Source: an uncultured Syntrophobacteraceae bacterium (GTDB lineage: Bacteria; Desulfobacterota; Syntrophobacteria; Syntrophobacterales; Syntrophobacteraceae). Taken from it: 8,762 bases of DNA. Positions 5,501 to 8,762 of the stretch are shown here, piece by piece (the stretch's first letter is position 1; each line of letters begins with the position of its first letter). The stretch lies in contig CALBZH010000324.1 of the NCBI GenBank assembly GCA_937889795.1, positions 1-8,762 of the forward strand, written 5' to 3'. The notes under the pieces were generated by a model that saw only the letters and a list, made by a program, of their open reading frames with translations, was not told the DNA's origin and did not search any database. The position numbers were made by a program, and so were the translations under genes.

Positions 5501-5549
5501 TTGAATAAGATCTCTTCTTTGTGTATGGTTTATCCATCGAACGATCGAT
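5501..5549 (+). promoter_or_regulatory. promoter candidate and operator-like repeat upstream of the NUDIX gene
   Basis: TTGAAT (5501-5506) and TATGGT (5524-5529) are 17 bases apart, each with four matches to the sigma70 consensus. About where transcription would start, ATCGA (5536-5540) and TCGAT (5545-5549) form a perfect inverted repeat with a 4-base spacer, a plausible repressor site. This would give the NUDIX gene its own promoter and a leader of about 70 bases. Confidence 0.35.
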
Positions 5550-5609
5550 CAATCCAGCAGGAGAAGAGTATAGGCCGGCTGGCTGGTAGAATCGTAAGGA
5601 CGAGAGGAA

Positions 5610-7292
5610 ATGGACAAGAGTCTTGTAATGGCCTTTTATCGAGAGTTTCTGGAAAACCTTCCCTGCTACGCGGAGGAGATGACTGAGCTGGTTCCTCTCT
5701 CCCTGGCAGATTTGAAGGAGTCACTGAAACGGAGGATGCCGGAACTTACAGATGAGGCGTTGGAAGGACTGATTTGCGCCACGGTTCACATGCTTTGCGT
5801 GCTGGGTCTTCTTGATGAAGCAGTTCTGAGGCACAGCAACATACGATTTATTTCCTTTGCTGCTCGCACCATGGCTTTCTCCGTGCTCGATGTCCTTGCT
5901 ACTGGTTTGCCCTATCTTGGAAAAGGATTCTGGCATGCTGGAACCTCGGAACAGGGCGAAAAGCAACATGCCGTACTCAGATGGGCAGAGGAACAGCGAC
6001 TTGCCAACAACGATGCTGCCCCTATTGCACGCTTCTCTCATGTTTCCTGGTGTATGCTCCGGATCTGGGGGCGTTTTCTTTGCATAGAGCGTGAAGGCGG
6101 TAATCGAGGACAGTGCGAACGGCAACATGGCAAACTCTCGCTGTTAGGGGGGCGCGTGCAGCGTCAGGACCTGCCTCCCGTCATTGGCCTGACGGATAAG
6201 GAAAAAGATACCCTTTTGGCTGGAGATGATTTGGGAGCATATAGAGATCAGGCACACGAAAGAGCCGCTCAGAGAGAGATCATGGAGGAGATTGGACTCC
6301 TTCCAAGTGACTATACCCTTCATCCTCTTGGGGATATCCCTCCCTACGAGGGGGTCTTCGGCAGCGGTGCCGCCTGCGCCTACACAAGAACGCGGTTTCG
6401 CCTCTATCGTGTAGATCTAACACTTAGGGGATGTCTAAGACTGGCTCGGTATCCTGGGCTGGAAGATGATCGCCTCTGGTTTACGGCGCCAGAACTGCTA
6501 AAAGGGGTAAATAAGGCAGGAGAGAAGGCTTTTGTAGATGCACTGCGATCTGCTGCAGAGTCTATCAAGGCATCTGGCGGCGACGTGTATAAGGAGCTTG
6601 AATCCGTCTCAGAGAGCTTCCCTCGATTGGTGCCTCCCAGGGAGCCTGAGATTGTGCTGCCGATTCGGGCAGGAGAGGCTACAGTGTATAGGAGTGCGCT
6701 CCGACAGGATTGCTATCAGCTGAGCCTCGATGATCAGCAGGCCGAGTTGCTGGTTCTTTTGGCAATGGCCGGTCGTAGCTTCAAAACCCCTGGAAACACG
6801 GTCACAGACTACTTCGCCTTCGAACCGCGTGAACCGGGCCTGTTTGATGTCCTTCTGGGTGGGGTGTGTGTACCTGATGGATCGGATCTTCACCAGCGAC
6901 TCCAGGGATTGTCAGCCAGTATGCCTGAAGGGCTGGTTCAAGCGGAGGACGATTTCTTTCGATTGCAGGCCACCGCGTATTTTTCTCCGAGTCTCTTTAC
7001 ATGGGAGCTGAAAGACCCGGAGGACTTGAGAGCGTCACACAAGCTGGTGTTCCAGACTGAACCCATCGTTTCTACACTCTTAAACTGGGTTCCATGCGCG
7101 TTTGAATGCCCTGTGGAAGAGACACTTGCTCGTGCATTGCAAAGGGGCGAAGCCACGAACACCAGCTACTATGAGAATTGGCGCAAGTCGAAAGGGAAAG
7201 AAATCGTGAGGAGTTTCGGATTGCGCGATTTTGCGAGTAAAGCGGGCGGAGTCTTCACGATTCTGTGCAAACCGATGGATGGCTTGAACTGA
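5610..7292 (+). CDS. multidomain protein with central NUDIX domain
   Basis: A 560-residue protein. Residues about 28-75 look like a winged-helix segment (SLADLKESLKRRMPELTDEA). Residues about 145-295 form a NUDIX fold: strand RFLCIER, GKLSLLGGRV at 174-183, then the box REIMEEIGL at 222-230. The box keeps the metal-binding glutamates E223, E226 and E227. It is unusual in having about 30 extra residues between GG and the box, and Q214 where the first conserved Glu is expected. Residues about 345-450 may be a second helical or winged-helix module, and 460-555 form a distinct C-terminal domain ending NWRKSKGKEIV..FGLRDFAS. NUDIX enzymes hydrolyse nucleoside diphosphates linked to another moiety; some act only as ligand sensors. 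The start follows AAGGA by nine bases. The C-terminal domain is partly duplicated just downstream. Substrate and partners are unknown. Confidence 0.9.
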   Translation: MDKSLVMAFYREFLENLPCYAEEMTELVPLSLADLKESLKRRMPELTDEALEGLICATVHMLCVLGLLDEAVLRHSNIRFISFAARTMAFSVLDVLATGLPYLGKGFWHAGTSEQGEKQHAVLRWAEEQRLANNDAAPIARFSHVSWCMLRIWGRFLCIEREGGNRGQCERQHGKLSLLGGRVQRQDLPPVIGLTDKEKDTLLAGDDLGAYRDQAHERAAQREIMEEIGLLPSDYTLHPLGDIPPYEGVFGSGAACAYTRTRFRLYRVDLTLRGCLRLARYPGLEDDRLWFTAPELLKGVNKAGEKAFVDALRSAAESIKASGGDVYKELESVSESFPRLVPPREPEIVLPIRAGEATVYRSALRQDCYQLSLDDQQAELLVLLAMAGRSFKTPGNTVTDYFAFEPREPGLFDVLLGGVCVPDGSDLHQRLQGLSASMPEGLVQAEDDFFRLQATAYFSPSLFTWELKDPEDLRASHKLVFQTEPIVSTLLNWVPCAFECPVEETLARALQRGEATNTSYYENWRKSKGKEIVRSFGLRDFASKAGGVFTILCKPMDGLN

Positions 7293-7300
7293 ATGCATAA

Positions 7301-7584
7301 GTCCCGGGTTTGTTTTCGTGTGAATTGAAAGTTTGCAGCGAAACTGCCGCACCCTGCAGGCTGGTGTTTTTCACGGAACTAATCGACTTTCCCCTTTTCC
7401 GATGGATATCCAGCCCGTTCGAAGAAAGCTGGCTAGGCCTATTCGACATGGCGGCAGGCCGGAGAGCTTTTATGGCAACTGGCGGAAATCCCAGGGCAAT
7501 GTGATCGCTAAGGATTACGGACTGCGGGTATTTGCGAGTGAGGTGGATGGGCAATTCAGCCTCCTGTGCAAAGCAAGGCAATGA
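7301..7584 (+). pseudogene. frameshifted tandem copy of the NUDIX protein's C-terminal domain
   Basis: Begins within about 10 bases of the upstream stop. One frame reads GLFSCELK, CRLVFFTELIDFPLFRW and SPFEESWLGLF, matching residues 461-513 of the upstream protein (SLFTWELK, HKLVFQTEPIVSTLLNW). Around 7450-7466 the match moves to another frame: ESFYGNWRKSQGN, YGLRVFAS and FSLLCK, matching residues 518-553 (TSYYENWRKSKGK, FGLRDFAS, FTILCK). Roughly half the residues are conserved. This is too diverged for a recent duplication, so it is probably the remnant of an old paralogue whose 5' part was lost. No ribosome binding site or suitable start was found. Confidence 0.72.
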
Positions 7585-7594
7585 AGCGTTCATC

Positions 7595-7627
7595 TCAGCT
7601 TTCGGTGACCGTTCCCGAATAGGCTGA
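7595..7627 (+). promoter_or_regulatory. imperfect hairpin before the kinase-like gene
   Basis: TCAGC/GCTGA (7595-7599 and 7623-7627) and TTCGG/CCGAA (7601-7605 and 7615-7619) stack into one stem with a small internal loop and a 9-base apical loop. No T-tract follows. The ribosome binding site GGAGA starts at 7636. It may separate the pseudogene remnant from the next gene or affect its translation. Confidence 0.3.
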
Positions 7628-7644
7628 AATCATGTGGAGATACA

Positions 7645-8762
7645 ATGGAGAAAGAGTACTACCCCGTCGAAGCCTATCCGGAAAGACCGATCGCCTACAC
7701 CACCAGCATGAACGGCCTGCGCAAGGTCAGAGGGTGGAAGGGTCGAGATGAGAGTCGTATTCCGGTTACTTTCACCGATATCCGCTGCCAAGGGGCTGAT
7801 CATGACCTGTTGATCAGGCGGTCTTACGAGGATATGCAGCGCATACTATTCAAGGTGAGTTCCATGGCGGACGCCGCCAGTAGTATGGTTTGCATGGAGA
7901 ATGCCTACCGGTTCAAAGACGAGGACTCCATGGTTTATCGAATCGTGACCCGAGGCTGGCACGACATTTCCCTTAAGGATATATTCGGCCCCAATCCTCG
8001 CGCCTTTGCAAAGATTGCCAGTGGTTTTCGGTCTGCATGGAAAAACCCGGACAAGCGCTTTGAGTTCTGGCAGGCCATACTGCCGTTGGCGAAGAGCCTT
8101 CAACGTCTCCACCAGAGCAGGATGCTGTATCCTAGGATAAACCTAGAGACGTTGCGTTTTCTTGCAGAAGATGAAGTTATGTACGACAATTTTCACGACG
8201 GAAAGCTCGATCTCTCCAAGCTTAGACTGGCGGATGCGGAGGTTATGGTGCCTTTCGGCCGTTTTGCCACGGGAGAACTCTCAGGAACAGAGATTCTATC
8301 GTCCGCCCGTTTTTCCGCCATCGAGAATCACGCTGCCAACTGGCATTCTTTCGGGTGCGTCATTGTAGACTGCCTCACCCGGTATCCCTCTGACACGCTG
8401 AAAGAGTCCGAGAGAAACGAACTGCGTAAGCAGAACATCCTGGCCCGGTTCGATCAGGGCCTGTTGAGCCATCGGGAGTTGCTTCTGCTGACTTACATGC
8501 TGGATATGCCGGCTGAGCCCCATCCCGCGTATATTCTCAAAGAGATGGAGCTGGTTTGCGCCGATCTCGCCATGACACCGGTAGGGAGCGGCAGTAACCC
8601 AAAGATGCTCCTGAACTACGTACGACGAGAAGTGGAGAGCCTCTTTCTGGAAGACTACGACTGCCCCCCGAGCGTCGACGAACTCAACCAAGCCATGTCC
8701 TCAAGGCTGCGCAAGGCATCCGTCCATTTCGTGGAGGAGGATGAGACGCCGTTTGCCTATTT
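7645..8762 (+). CDS. protein kinase-fold protein lacking catalytic residues (pseudokinase), 3'-truncated
   Basis: The frame is open from ATG 7645 (GGAGA four bases upstream) to the window end, giving 372 residues. The layout follows a Hanks-type kinase. An N-lobe region leads to VYRIVTRGWHDISLKDIF (about 97-114), like the hinge and 'SLxDxL' segment. FWQAILPLAKSLQRLHQSRMLY (141-162) corresponds to the helix before the catalytic loop. YPRINLETL (162-170) stands where HRDxKxxN is expected. LRLADAEV (193-200) stands where the DFG strand is expected. NWHSFGCVIVDCLTR (232-246) matches the 'DxWSxG' helix with Asp changed to Asn. The catalytic Asp and the DFG motif are therefore absent, so phosphotransfer is unlikely. 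A binding or sensing role is inferred. Residues from about 250 on are an alpha-helical region I do not recognise. It probably belongs with the NUDIX gene upstream. Confidence 0.82.
   Translation, partial: MEKEYYPVEAYPERPIAYTTSMNGLRKVRGWKGRDESRIPVTFTDIRCQGADHDLLIRRSYEDMQRILFKVSSMADAASSMVCMENAYRFKDEDSMVYRIVTRGWHDISLKDIFGPNPRAFAKIASGFRSAWKNPDKRFEFWQAILPLAKSLQRLHQSRMLYPRINLETLRFLAEDEVMYDNFHDGKLDLSKLRLADAEVMVPFGRFATGELSGTEILSSARFSAIENHAANWHSFGCVIVDCLTRYPSDTLKESERNELRKQNILARFDQGLLSHRELLLLTYMLDMPAEPHPAYILKEMELVCADLAMTPVGSGSNPKMLLNYVRREVESLFLEDYDCPPSVDELNQAMSSRLRKASVHFVEEDETPFAY

Larger units (their letters stand above)
5317..5609. other. intergenic stretch between the peptide locus and the NUDIX gene
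   Basis: No gene is supported here. The first 20 bases after the copy 3 stop match the bases after the copy 2 stop closely (TAGGC, ATC, CCA, AA and AGG shared in register). The rest holds the terminator at 5389-5414, the promoter candidate at 5501-5529 and an inverted repeat at 5536-5549. A long frame across this region in another phase lacks a ribosome binding site and conflicts with the precursor copy. Confidence 0.55.

Noticed and set aside
5148..5504. 118-codon plus-strand frame reading SKAIQALKQ through copy 3
   Set aside because: Only the short stretch over the leader resembles copy 1. The rest covers noncoding sequence and the terminator, and the start has no ribosome binding site. 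The local similarity is kept as part of the frameshift hypothesis, not as a gene.

Overview
This is a bacterial contig end. Bases 1-51 are not genomic: they match the Illumina P7/index/read-2 adapter, so the real sequence begins at about base 52. The genes have mid-range GC, standard stop codons and strong AGGAGG ribosome binding sites. This suggests a mid-GC bacterium, possibly uncultured, but I cannot name a phylum. No tRNA, rRNA, CRISPR array, transposase or phage gene is visible.

Layout. (1) Bases 52-1775, minus strand: a two-gene operon. A small hypothetical gene (102 aa) is followed after 36 nt by a DUF2779 protein, a Cas4-like PD-(D/E)XK/Fe-S module fused to a DnaQ-like module, cut off by the contig end. 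A sigma70-type promoter carrying an internal palindrome lies upstream. (2) Bases 1848-2635: about 0.8 kb with no credible gene. (3) Bases 2636-5414, plus strand: a compact peptide-modification locus that looks like an uncharacterised RiPP (ribosomally made, post-translationally modified peptide) system. It holds a 26-residue peptide with a Cys-X-Cys, Gly-rich, Trp-terminated end, two relatives of that peptide that share an in-frame TGA, an unfamiliar Cys-rich repeat-like protein (217 aa) and a radical SAM/SPASM enzyme (437 aa). A hairpin plus T-rich terminator closes the locus. (4) Bases 5501-8762, plus strand: a promoter candidate, a 560-aa multidomain NUDIX protein, a frameshifted tandem copy of that protein's C-terminus, and a kinase-fold protein that has lost its catalytic residues and runs off the window.

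How the parts may work together. The radical SAM enzyme probably binds the short leader of the tiny peptide and modifies its Cys/Gly/Asn/Trp-rich core. The 217-aa protein sits between them in the same transcription unit and may be a partner, scaffold or immunity factor. Hairpins just upstream of several ribosome binding sites suggest control of peptide translation. The NUDIX/pseudokinase pair lies beyond the terminator with its own promoter candidate and may be a separate signalling or conflict module. Its link to the peptide locus rests only on proximity.
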